Shown here: positions 25,446 through 34,625 of the stretch, in pieces
Numbering within the stretch: position 1 is the stretch's first letter
Layout of the letters: every line of letters starts with the position of its first letter
DNA from: Acidobacteriota bacterium
Lineage (GTDB): Bacteria; Acidobacteriota; Holophagae; Holophagales; Holophagaceae
Direction: 5' to 3'
Length of the DNA stretch: 64,000 nucleotides
Assembly: GCA_016195985.1 (NCBI GenBank)
Contig: JACPYP010000030.1
Span: 1 to 64,000, forward strand
The notes under the pieces: generated by a model
Database searches by the model: none
Seen by the model: only the letters and a program-made list of their open reading frames with translations
What the model was told of the DNA's origin: nothing
Made by a program: the position numbers and the translations under genes

Positions 25446-26117
25446 TTGCCCCGCGCCGCGCCCCTCCCATTGAATGCCCGGAAAACCCCGGTTCAGGCGC
25501 GCTCCGCGCTCACGGTCGACGCCATCCTGCAGGCCACCATTCAGGTTCTGCTCGCCTCAGGGAAGGACCGCCTGACGACCACGCGGGTCGCGGAGCGCGC
25601 CGGCGTGTCCGTCGGAACGCTCTACCAGTACTTCCCGAACAAGCGGGCCTTGCTCCAGGCGGTTCTGAAGCGGCACCTGGATGGCATCGCTCTGGACATG
25701 GAGCAAGCCTGCGCTCGGCACCGCTCGAACGGCCTTCTGGAGATGGGCCGGGCCCTCGCCGCCACTTACCTGGATGCCAAAATGCGCGACATCCGAACCA
25801 GCTCAGCCCTTTACGCGGTCAGTTCCGACGTGGACGGTGCCGCCATCCACAAGGCCGCCAGCGCCCGGATGCAAGGAGCGGCGGCCGCGCTTTTCGCCAC
25901 CGCCAAGGAGGGCCTGGCCAAGGATCCGGATCTTATCGCCACCATCCTTTTTTCCGTTCTCAACGGGGCCGCCCGGAAGGCGCTTGAGGACAAATCCCCC
26001 TCGCGCCAGCTGGAATCGCTGCGGGTGGAGGTTCTCGTCCTGGTCCAGGCCTACTTGCGCACCTGCACCAGCCCCTTGCGCCGAAGGCAAGCCAGTCCCG
26101 CAGTTGATAGCCGATGA
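25446..26117 (+). CDS. TetR/AcrR-family transcriptional regulator
   Basis: This 223-residue protein has an N-terminal TetR helix-turn-helix (about 15-65). The hallmark T-x-x-x-V-A-E-x-A-G-V-S-x-G-T-L-Y-x-Y-F reads TTRVAERAGVSVGTLYQYFP, followed by the usual NKRALLQAV. The remaining helical domain binds an unknown ligand. The only start that keeps the N-terminus is a TTG at 25446. It is divergent from the aldo-keto reductase gene, which it probably represses. A second pair of palindromes lies directly downstream. Confidence 0.88.
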   Translation: MPRAAPLPLNARKTPVQARSALTVDAILQATIQVLLASGKDRLTTTRVAERAGVSVGTLYQYFPNKRALLQAVLKRHLDGIALDMEQACARHRSNGLLEMGRALAATYLDAKMRDIRTSSALYAVSSDVDGAAIHKAASARMQGAAAALFATAKEGLAKDPDLIATILFSVLNGAARKALEDKSPSRQLESLRVEVLVLVQAYLRTCTSPLRRRQASPAVDSR

Positions 26118-26131
26118 TTGAATCATTAATA

Positions 26132-26150
26132 GATTGACACTCTGTCAATC
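26132..26150. promoter_or_regulatory. Perfect 8-bp palindrome downstream of the TetR gene
   Basis: GATTGACA (26132-26139) and TGTCAATC (26143-26150) are perfect inverted arms around CTC. A smaller palindrome, TGATTGAATCA, lies just before. The site is 233 bases upstream of gdhA and 14 bases after the TetR stop. It could be an operator for gdhA control or for the TetR protein. It lacks the GC-rich stem and U-run of a terminator. Confidence 0.5.
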
Positions 26151-26382
26151 ATGCCGAGGTTCCGCCTGGAAATGTCCCCCCTTTTAGTGCTTCTCATCAC
26201 CTCTTGAGCCCATGGCATTCCCCCCGCTGGATTCCTCCGGCTAGAGTCATGTCGTCCTGTTTCGGCCTGTTCAACCCTGCCGATCCAGCCTTGGGACGGG
26301 CTTCCGGCAAACCTTTCCAGACCACCCTGGTGACCCCGGGCTTACGCCCTTCTTTCTCAACACACTCCTTTCTGGAGGAACC

Positions 26383-27732
<1,350 letters not shown>

Positions 27733-27753
27733 CGAGCAGCCTTTCTCATGCAC

Positions 27754-27783
27754 AAAAAGGGGGCCGCAAGCGGCCCCCTTTTT
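27754..27783 (+). terminator. Rho-independent terminator after gdhA
   Basis: GGGGGCCGC (27759-27767) pairs perfectly with GCGGCCCCC (27770-27778) and is followed by TTTTT. An AAAAA before the stem extends the pairing. This is the clearest intrinsic terminator in the window and separates gdhA from the next gene, whose start is only 35 bases further on. Confidence 0.95.
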
Positions 27784-27817
27784 GTTGGGTAAACTGCCCG
27801 GAAGCGAGCGGGGCCCC

Positions 27818-30800
27818 ATGATCAGCCACGAGTTCAATGAGATCTTCCGGAAATATGCCTCCGACAAGGAGATCTTCCACGACCTCATGCCCCTCCGGGC
27901 CCGGGAGATCCTGCTGGTGGCGCCCGCCTTCGACGCCTTCACCCTGGAGCAGGACGGCCTGCTCACGGAGATCCTCTTCGACGGCTACTACCAGCTGAAC
28001 ATGAGCAATCCGCCCCGGGTGACCAACGTCTCCACCGTGGAGGAGGCCCTGGCGAAGTGCTCCAGCCGACACTTCGACATGATCATCGTCATGAGCCGCC
28101 TGGGCCAGGGCGGCCACGTGGAGCTGTCCAAGGCCCTGAAGAAGGCCGCGCCGCGCCTCCCGATCTACCTGTTGCTCAACGACAATGTGGAGGTGGGCGC
28201 CATGGACAGGCGCCGCCAGGAGCTGCAGAAGCACTACGACCAGATCTTCGTGTGGAACGGAAACCCCGAGATCTTCATGGCCATGGTGAAGTTCATGGAG
28301 GACCGCGCCAACGTCGAAAACGACACGGGCGTGGGCCTCACCCGCGTGATCCTCCTGGTGGAGGACAGCATCCGCTACTACTCGCGGTACCTGCCCATCC
28401 TCTACGCCGAGATCCTCAAGCAGGTGACCCGTCTGGCCAAGGACCAGAGCATGGACGGCATGACCCGCACCCTCTCCATGCGGGTGCGGCCTAAGGTGAT
28501 CCTCGCCACCAACTACGAAGAGGCCATCGCCTTCTGCGACCGGTACCAGGACTACCTGCTCTGCCTCATCACGGACCGCAAGTACCCCAAGGATGGCGTG
28601 CTGGACCGCGAAGCGGGCATCAAGCTCATCCGGGCCGTGAAGGAGCGCAATCCCTACCTGCCCACGCTGCTGCAATCGTCGGACCCCTTCAAGGAATCCT
28701 GGGCCACGGCCATCCAGAGCGGCTTCCTCAACAAGAATTCGTACACCCTGGGCGCCGAGCTTTCCAACTTCTTCTACGAAAGCCTGGGCTTCGGCGATTT
28801 CATCTTCCGCGACGCCGAAGGCACCGAGATCGCCCGCGCCACGGACATGGAGGACCTGCAGGACAAGCTGCGCACGGTGCCCGTGGAATCCCTGGTCTAC
28901 CACGCCTCGCGCAACCACTTCTCCGCCTGGATCATGGCCCGCGGCGAGGTGCAGGTGGCCAAGGTGCTCGCCAAGTTCCGCATCACCGACTACAAAAACC
29001 CCGAAGAGATGCGCACCTTCCTTATCAACGTCGGCGACTACGTGCAGCGCATGAAGACCCTGGGCAAGGTGGTGCCCCTCACCGAATCCACCCCCAAGGA
29101 CGAGCCCAACATCCTGCGGCTGGCCTCGGGCTCCATGGGCGGCAAGGGCCGCGGCGTGGCCTTCATGCACAGCCTGCTGTCCAAGATGGATCTCAGCAGC
29201 CTGCTGCCCGAGGCCAACATCCGCATCCCCCGCTCGGCCATCATCGGCACCGAGGAATTCACCTCGTACATCGACCGCCACGGCCTTCGCCAGATGCTGC
29301 AGAACGACGTGGACGACGACGCCATCAAGCGCCGCTTCCTCATGGGCTCGCTGTCACCCGACCTCATGACCAAACTCCAGCTCTTCCTGGCCAAGGTGGG
29401 CAAGGTGCCCCTGGCCGTGCGTTCCTCAGGCCTTCTGGAGGATGCCCTTTCCCATCCCTTCGCGGGCCTCTACAACACCTTCTTCCTCCCCAACAACGAT
29501 CCCAACCCCGGCGTGCGGGAGGCGCAGCTCGTCGAGGCCATCAAGCTGGTCTACGCCTCCGTCTACTCCAAGGCCTCGCGCTCCTACTTCCAGGCCATCG
29601 ACTACAAGATCGAAGAGGAGCAGATGGCCATCCTCATCCAGGAAGTGGTGGGCCATCGCTTCGGCGACCGCTTCTACCCCCACATCTCCGGCGTGGCCCA
29701 ATCCTTCAACTACTATCCCGTGGCCTACACCCAACCCCAGGACGGCATCGCCAACCTGGCGGTGGGCCTGGGCAAGTACGTGGTGGAGGGCGGCAAGACC
29801 TACCGCTTCGCGCCGCCCTATCCTGAGATGGACATGCTGCCGCCCAAGGAGCAGCTGCGCACCACCCAGAAGCAGTTCTACGCCCTGGACATGAGCCGGA
29901 CCGCCGTGGATCTCTACGGTGGGGAGGACGCCACCCTGCTGCTGCTGGACATCACCGAAGCCGAGAAGGACGGCGCGCTTCAGCACCTGGCCTCGGTCTG
30001 GGACAACAATGACGACCGCATCCGCGACGGCCTGGACGCCCCGGGGCCCCGCGTCGTGAACTTCCGCAACATCCTCAAGTACGACCAGTTCCCCCTGGCG
30101 AAGATCCTCCAGCACCTGCTGGAACTCATCCGCGACGCCATGGAGACGCCGGTGGAAATCGAGTTCGCCGTGAACCTGAACAAGGATACGGACACTGGCA
30201 CGGGCAACGGCAAGCCCACCTTCACCCTGCTGCAGATCAAGCACCAGCTGCTGGACAACGGCGAGGTAAACCTCTCGCCCGCGGACCTGAAGCCCGAGGA
30301 GCTCTTCCTGTTTTCCGAGAAGTGCGTGGGCAACGGCCTGGTGGAGGGCCTGTGCGACATCGTTTGGGTGGATCCCGAAGGCTTCGACAAGTTTGAGACC
30401 CCTGCCCTGGCCGCCCAGCTGGAGCAGCTCAACGACCGCTTCCGCACCGACGGCGGCAAGTACGTGCTGCTGGGCCCTGGCCGCTGGGGCAGCCACGACC
30501 GCCACCTGGGCATCCCCATCACCTGGTCCATGATCTCCTGCGCCCAGGTGATCGTGGAATACGCCATGGAGAACTTCCAGGCGGACGCCTCGCTGGGATC
30601 CCACTTCTTCCACAACGTGACGTCGCTCAACATCGGCTACTTCACCGTGCCCTACCCCCGGGGCAGCAGCCTCCTCGACTGGGACTGGCTGCGCCAGCAG
30701 CCCGAAGTCTCGCGCTCCGGCTGCCTCGTCCACAGCCGCCTGGAAGAACCCGTCCACATCGTCATGGACGGCCGCCGCAGCGCCTCCGCCATCTTCAAAA

Positions 30801-30844
30801 AGGTGCCGAAAGCACCGCAGCCCCTGCCGGAGGAGTTCCTCTAG
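27818..30844 (+). CDS. PEP/pyruvate-binding (PPDK_N) protein with N-terminal receiver-like domains
   Basis: This protein has 1,008 residues. The first about 330 residues hold two receiver-like modules. One has ILLVAPAFDAF and a DMIIVMSRLGQGG core. The second has VILLVEDSIRYYSRYLPIL and LLCLITDRKYPKDG, in which the usual phospho-Asp context is altered. The C-terminal half is the ATP-grasp domain of PEP synthase and pyruvate phosphate dikinase (PPDK_N): LASGSMGGKGRGVAF, then PLAVRSSGLLEDALSHPFAG and ALLIQE-like strands. The phospho-histidine and PEP-utilising domains of true PEP synthases are absent. I infer an ATP-dependent phosphotransfer or signalling protein rather than a metabolic enzyme. 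The ATG at 27818 was chosen over an upstream codon that lies in the terminator tail. Confidence 0.8.
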   Translation: MISHEFNEIFRKYASDKEIFHDLMPLRAREILLVAPAFDAFTLEQDGLLTEILFDGYYQLNMSNPPRVTNVSTVEEALAKCSSRHFDMIIVMSRLGQGGHVELSKALKKAAPRLPIYLLLNDNVEVGAMDRRRQELQKHYDQIFVWNGNPEIFMAMVKFMEDRANVENDTGVGLTRVILLVEDSIRYYSRYLPILYAEILKQVTRLAKDQSMDGMTRTLSMRVRPKVILATNYEEAIAFCDRYQDYLLCLITDRKYPKDGVLDREAGIKLIRAVKERNPYLPTLLQSSDPFKESWATAIQSGFLNKNSYTLGAELSNFFYESLGFGDFIFRDAEGTEIARATDMEDLQDKLRTVPVESLVYHASRNHFSAWIMARGEVQVAKVLAKFRITDYKNPEEMRTFLINVGDYVQRMKTLGKVVPLTESTPKDEPNILRLASGSMGGKGRGVAFMHSLLSKMDLSSLLPEANIRIPRSAIIGTEEFTSYIDRHGLRQMLQNDVDDDAIKRRFLMGSLSPDLMTKLQLFLAKVGKVPLAVRSSGLLEDALSHPFAGLYNTFFLPNNDPNPGVREAQLVEAIKLVYASVYSKASRSYFQAIDYKIEEEQMAILIQEVVGHRFGDRFYPHISGVAQSFNYYPVAYTQPQDGIANLAVGLGKYVVEGGKTYRFAPPYPEMDMLPPKEQLRTTQKQFYALDMSRTAVDLYGGEDATLLLLDITEAEKDGALQHLASVWDNNDDRIRDGLDAPGPRVVNFRNILKYDQFPLAKILQHLLELIRDAMETPVEIEFAVNLNKDTDTGTGNGKPTFTLLQIKHQLLDNGEVNLSPADLKPEELFLFSEKCVGNGLVEGLCDIVWVDPEGFDKFETPALAAQLEQLNDRFRTDGGKYVLLGPGRWGSHDRHLGIPITWSMISCAQVIVEYAMENFQADASLGSHFFHNVTSLNIGYFTVPYPRGSSLLDWDWLRQQPEVSRSGCLVHSRLEEPVHIVMDGRRSASAIFKKVPKAPQPLPEEFL

Positions 30845-30910
30845 CGACATCGGGCAGCCAACTTGTCCGCCCAACGCCCGAAAGAGCCGAAAACACCAAC
30901 ATCAGGCTGC

Positions 30911-30982
30911 CATAGAAATTCGGGGTGGGTCAGAGGTCCGACCTTCCACATCCGAACTGCGATAGAAATCCGGGGCGGGTCA
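30911..30982 (+). repeat. Direct repeat of 22 bases with a 50-base period
   Basis: ATAGAAATTCGGGGTGGGTC at 30912-30931 recurs at 30962-30981 with two changes. A shorter third version (TATAGAAGTGGGGAGGA) lies near 31013. The block sits between the 3' end of the PPDK_N gene and the decayed peptidase fragment. Its role is unknown. Confidence 0.6.
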
Positions 30983-31030
30983 CCTTTACCCAGGACTCTC
31001 ACTATCCTTGGTATAGAAGTGGGGAGGATG

Positions 31031-31626
31031 TCAATCTCGCGTCTGAACATTTCCGGGTTGCCAATCCTCTAGGGGGACCATAATTCCACTACCGCTGTCG
31101 ATCATTTGTTGGGTGAGGTCCAGAGGGTTCGCAAAGGTGCATGCCCCATCCCACAATAGCTGCCTCACATCACCAGGGAACCCAAGGCCGTAAGACTGGA
31201 GATAGAGGCCCGAATCTTTCAAGGATCCCCCTCGGAACATCCGCGAAAGCATTGCTTCCATATCCTGGCGAGCGTCATAGATCCATTGGGCCAGATCGGT
31301 CCTGGCAGCCGCTCGATCAGGCGTGTTTGTCGCGGCACGAGCATGGGTCAGGAGATTTTGAACAGTGGTATTCATGAATGTTCCACCCGATTGGGAGGGA
31401 CTTCCATTTGCCCCGAGCGTGACACCCAAGTCTTCGGGTCTGTATAGTCCTTTCGGGCGATTTGCAGGTATGGAATCAAGTACTGATCTCTAAAATCGCC
31501 ACCGTTCACCCCAGGAGCATCTTGGCCTGTGAATGCTTGGTGTCCGGGATGGAACATGTCGATTCGATCCCCGGTGAAATGTTCCCTTCCGTGGCCGGTA
31601 TTTCTTCCGTGCTCAAGCGTGAGACA
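31031..31626 (-). pseudogene. Decayed copy of the giant protein's C-terminal peptidase domain
   Basis: Two overlapping minus-strand frames together resemble the C-terminal domain of the giant protein further right. The first (about 31626-31440) encodes HFTGDRIDMFHPG and GGDFRDQYL, matching HLDGTMLDMFHPG and GSDFRDSHI of the intact copy. The H-x6-D metal motif is kept (His at 31579-31581). The second (31429-31031) encodes ARTDLAQWIYDARQDMEAM, matching ARLTNWINAARTNLAAIF, and then diverges. The terminal H-x-H of the intact copy is not found. Start codon, signal peptide and the Ig/kelch part are missing. I read it as a displaced, broken C-terminal module. Confidence 0.72.
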
Positions 31627-31825
31627 TCGCGCTTCTCCTGGGAAGCAGCCTGATCCCTCCTGAGCCGACCCGCCAGGGTGCTCCGCTCCCTGGCGCAAGG
31701 ATTCCATCCTTTTCGGCTCCTTATTGCCTGTCCAACCTCTGAGGAGGACGAAATAGGATGTCCGTGGAAGGGCTCGACACATTCGAGCTATCAAAGACCG
31801 CAGAGATTCAACGCATCGCTGTCCC

Positions 31826-31990
31826 CGTGATAACCGGGGGGGCTCACGACCGGGACAAACGGCAGGGAAGGAACAACAGAAAAGGGCCGCGAGGTCGTTT
31901 CTGGAACTGCCGAACTAAGGGGAGGTCTTCTCTCGAACACCGGCAGTGGCGTTGGTGGAAAGAATCTCTGAGCTCAACCAGTAATTGGTC
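31826..31990 (+). repeat. Copy 1 of a duplicated non-coding block
   Basis: This block of about 165 bases recurs at 33195-33353. Shared landmarks are GGGGGCTCACGACCGGGACA, then AAACGGCAGGGA, then CTTCTCTCGAACACCGGCAG with TGGCGTT. The central hairpin of the other copy is degraded here. Similarity continues to the left in weaker form to about 31750. Each copy lies directly past the 3' end of a Sel1 gene, so gene and block were duplicated together. Confidence 0.82.
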
Positions 31991-31999
31991 TTAAAGTGC

Positions 32000-32794
32000 C
32001 TACTTGGTTTGACGGGAGTGGATCGGATAAATGGCCGTTTCATCATCACCACAATACTTGGCCAGCAGGTCGATCCATTCCTGAGCCTTTGCTTTATCTC
32101 GCGGCAAACCTATCTTGGACTCGCCATAAATATAGGCGCGGCAAATCAAGTGAAGCGAAATGCAATTACCAGAGAGTGCTTGCTTTTTTACCAGCTCAAA
32201 CCCTTCTGTTCTTTCAGAGATCGAATCTCCAGATTCAAATAATGCCAAAGCCAAATTAAGAGGCGCATCAGGATGCCCAGCTTGGGCCGCACGGCGAAGC
32301 CAGTAAATCCCTTCGTTGTTTTTTGAAATATCGAGATTTGAGAATGTTCGATACTCAGCACCCAATACATACATGGACTCCACATCTCCTTCCTTGGCCC
32401 ATGACAGCAGATGCTCATGAGCCTGTTGGATCCGGTCCTTGTGGCTCACAATCCGAGGTGCAAGCATGAGTTTAGTTCCCGTCGGAGCAATCGCCGGTAC
32501 CTCTTCCTTAGCAAGTCTGAAAAGTGAAGGGCCGTAACCGAGCTCTGCCGATTTAGATAGCCACCTTCGATATTCCTCATTACTAAGGTTTCGAGATTTT
32601 TTTAAAAACTGGAACATGGCCCGAGGATCGCCTGATTCCGCTTGGTGGCGAACTTGGGCCAGTTCTTGCGGAGATGGAGTGGGAAGCCCCTTGCTTTGTG
32701 CCTGGGCATATCCAATAACCAAAGTCAAAAAAACTACTACCAAACCTAATTTCAGATAGTGATGATTTCGCTTCAATGCCATTTTTTGGGTCAT
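32000..32794 (-). CDS. Exported Sel1-repeat protein (third copy, most diverged)
   Basis: This 264-residue protein has a hydrophobic signal or anchor (about 12-32, GLVVVFLTLVIGYAQAQ). Helix pairs follow with the Sel1 pattern A-x-x-G-x-x-x-A: AESGDPRAMFQFL, AELGYGPSLFRLA, AKEGDVESMYVLG, AAQAGHPDAPLNLALAL. Sel1 solenoids bind other proteins, and some characterised members are immunity proteins against periplasmic effectors. It is the most distant of three tandem Sel1 genes here. The start at 32794 has GGAGG 10 bases upstream. The gene is clearly more AT-rich than the housekeeping genes in the window. Its immunity role is a hypothesis from gene order. Confidence 0.82.
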   Translation of the reverse strand: MTQKMALKRNHHYLKLGLVVVFLTLVIGYAQAQSKGLPTPSPQELAQVRHQAESGDPRAMFQFLKKSRNLSNEEYRRWLSKSAELGYGPSLFRLAKEEVPAIAPTGTKLMLAPRIVSHKDRIQQAHEHLLSWAKEGDVESMYVLGAEYRTFSNLDISKNNEGIYWLRRAAQAGHPDAPLNLALALFESGDSISERTEGFELVKKQALSGNCISLHLICRAYIYGESKIGLPRDKAKAQEWIDLLAKYCGDDETAIYPIHSRQTK

Positions 32795-33065
32795 CTCAGT
32801 AGGCCTCCATTCTCCCTTGGGGACGCATGTGCATGTGGTTGTCATGAACACCACTATCATCAGCCTGGATGGATCTTCGAATGACACCCCCTATCGTGGC
32901 CGGTCTTTGGGCCGAAATACCACCTCAAAAATGCATCCATTGATCGTCCAATCGGGAAACTGGCGGACGCACAAGTACGCCCTTGTTTCCCTTCAGCCGC
33001 ATCAACCATTGACCAAAAATGAGCGAAAAGAAGGCATCTTGAGCACACGGAACCGGCCCACCCCT

Positions 33066-33104
33066 CCGGCATCGTGCCAGGAAATGTGCCTGGCACGATG
33101 CCGG
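33066..33104. repeat. Perfect 16-bp palindrome (REP-like)
   Basis: CCGGCATCGTGCCAGG (33066-33081) and its exact complement (33089-33104) flank a 7-base loop. Part of the same motif (CCAGGCAC T GTGCCTGG) occurs at 12082-12098, inside the end of a small gene. It looks like a dispersed intergenic palindrome. Confidence 0.72.
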
Positions 33105-33194
33105 AACACGGGGTGTCCGTGAACCATTCCGACTTACTCCAACTTTCAAAGGCCGCATAGATTCAGCGAATCGCTTACGCCCGGCCATGAGCCA

Positions 33195-33353
33195 CCGTGA
33201 ACACGGGGGGCTCACGACCGGGACAAACGGCAGGGAGAAAAACAGAAAAGGGGCCGGGGCCCCTTTTCTGAAGCTGCCGGAATGAGGAGGGGGCCTTCTC
33301 TCGAACACCGGCAGTGGCGTTTGTGGGAAGAATCTTTGGGCTCAATGAGTAAT
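33195..33353 (+). repeat. Copy 2 of the duplicated non-coding block
   Basis: This is the partner of the block at 31826-31990, here with an intact central hairpin. Weaker similarity extends left to about 33106. The right end reaches into the last codons of the Sel1 gene that ends at 33342, as copy 1 approaches the Sel1 gene ending at 32000. Confidence 0.82.
33243..33270 (-). terminator. Terminator-like hairpin after the second Sel1 gene
   Basis: CAGAAAAGGGGCC (33243-33255) pairs perfectly with GGCCCCTTTTCTG (33258-33270). Read on the minus strand the stem ends in UUUU, 72 bases past the stop of the Sel1 gene at 33342. On the plus strand it also ends in UUUU, so it could work both ways. Confidence 0.78.
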
Positions 33354-34319
33354 GGACCTTGGTGGTATCTGCAGACAGTCATGTTCCGCAGCGTCACCAA
33401 TGTTTTGACACTCAAGGAGGTATTTCAAAACCGCAGCTTTTCCTGCGATAGCGAAGGCCTTGTCCCACCACTCCCAGGCCTTAGTTGCATCCTTTCGTAA
33501 TTTCTTCTGTCCTTCTGGACTCCAATCCCATCTCGGATGTATTGAATGTGGCCAGGAACCATACGCATAGGCGGCTCCGATATCAGCCATCGTTGGCCAA
33601 TATCCCATCTGAACCAACTTCATCGAGAGCTCCCAACCTTCTTTCTGCGCTATTTCGTGTGCTTCCCTAGAATCTCCGGTCGCTCCCATTCGCAACCGCT
33701 CAGATAGCTCAATCATTGCCTCAATGGATCCATGGGAAACCGCCTTCCTGAGCCAGGACTCACCTTCTTCGTTTGTTACCAATATTTTCCCAGGCGTCTT
33801 TGTCTCGCCAATGAGTTGAGGAACATGGGCCAACTCAATCATGGCGTCAGCATCTCCGGCCTCAGCCTGTGGCCGCAATGTATCATAAGCCCTTGTAACC
33901 CATCGATTTCGCTCTTCTCGATTTGAAACCTGAGACACCATGCTCAGCATGGCTGGAGCGTAGCCGCCCTCGGCGGCCCTCCGGATCCACGTTTTCCCTA
34001 GTTCCTCTTCGCTTCCTGGACCAGGAATTGATTTACGCAACTTGGATACTCCTAAAAAATGCATGGCTTTATAGTTACCGGCTTGTGCCAAAGGTAGCAG
34101 CTGCTTCTGAACCTCATCTGTTTTGAACGGAGCCACCGCCCCCCAACGTTCACAGACGCGGTTTGCTTTTACCATCGAAAGGACATCGCCATTGTGTCCG
34201 CCCTCTATCATCTGCTTCGCAGACTGAGGCAATCGAAAGATATCTTCATCTTTCTTTCCCTGGGCACTCGAGACCAACACACAAGTGCAAATCATCCATA
34301 ACCACTTGATTTGATTCAT
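33342..34319 (-). CDS. Exported Sel1-repeat protein (second copy)
   Basis: This 325-residue protein starts with a short signal-like segment (WLWMICTCVLVSSAQG). At least four Sel1 helix pairs follow, such as AQAGNYKAMHFLG, AAEGGYAPAMLSMV, AEAGDADAMIELA and VSHGSIEAMIELSERLRMG. It is a close paralogue of the gene at 34626-35597. Both end in KAWEWWDKA, a KYLLE helix and a CxQIPP tail. Conserved Cys residues near the end may form a disulfide in the periplasm. It lies directly after a decayed copy of the giant protein's C-terminus, as a toxin-immunity cassette would. Binding partner and role are unproven. Confidence 0.86.
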   Translation of the reverse strand: MNQIKWLWMICTCVLVSSAQGKKDEDIFRLPQSAKQMIEGGHNGDVLSMVKANRVCERWGAVAPFKTDEVQKQLLPLAQAGNYKAMHFLGVSKLRKSIPGPGSEEELGKTWIRRAAEGGYAPAMLSMVSQVSNREERNRWVTRAYDTLRPQAEAGDADAMIELAHVPQLIGETKTPGKILVTNEEGESWLRKAVSHGSIEAMIELSERLRMGATGDSREAHEIAQKEGWELSMKLVQMGYWPTMADIGAAYAYGSWPHSIHPRWDWSPEGQKKLRKDATKAWEWWDKAFAIAGKAAVLKYLLECQNIGDAAEHDCLQIPPRSITH

Positions 34320-34355
34320 GACACGGCCTCCAGCAGTAATTGCGAATTTTGGTTC

Positions 34356-34622
34356 TTATTTGTTAAGAAAAAGATGCAAATGATGAGTATGGCTGGCATC
34401 GCTTAATGCCGAGAACCTTGATTGAAAACTCAATAAGGTTTCGCCAAGCCTCAAATTCAATCCTCCGCCCGCAATCGAATCAAAGGCTGGATTCCCTGAT
34501 AAAATTTCAAATGTCCTCAAGAGTGTCGACACTCGATGTGACGATCACGGCGGCGGGGCCCTGATAAGCACCGTTCGTGAGGCTGGTTGCCTTCATCTCA
34601 TAGGTTCCAGGGAGAATCCTTG
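34356..34622 (-). pseudogene. Remnant of the giant protein: Ig-like end joined to the peptidase tail
   Basis: Read on the minus strand, the first part encodes ILPGTYEMKATSLTNGAYQG, the end of an Ig-like repeat as found many times in the giant protein. After a frame change near 34510 the sequence encodes NPAFDSIAGGGLNLRLGE, then SFQSRFSA, and ends in THHLHLFLNK and TAA. This matches the intact tail EPAIVANGVDLNLGIGE, SFQPRFYA and TNHLHLFLKK, including the terminal H-L-H. A large internal deletion has therefore fused two distant parts of an old copy. No start codon or signal peptide is present. Confidence 0.78.
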
Positions 34623-34625
34623 GGT

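Larger units (their letters stand above)
32795..33341. other. Intergenic stretch with palindrome and duplicated block
   Basis: These 547 bases between two Sel1 genes have no credible gene. The left 270 bases are unremarkable. Then come a 16-base palindrome (33066-33104) and copy 2 of the duplicated block with its terminator-like hairpin. It holds the promoter of the Sel1 gene at 32000-32794. Confidence 0.6.
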
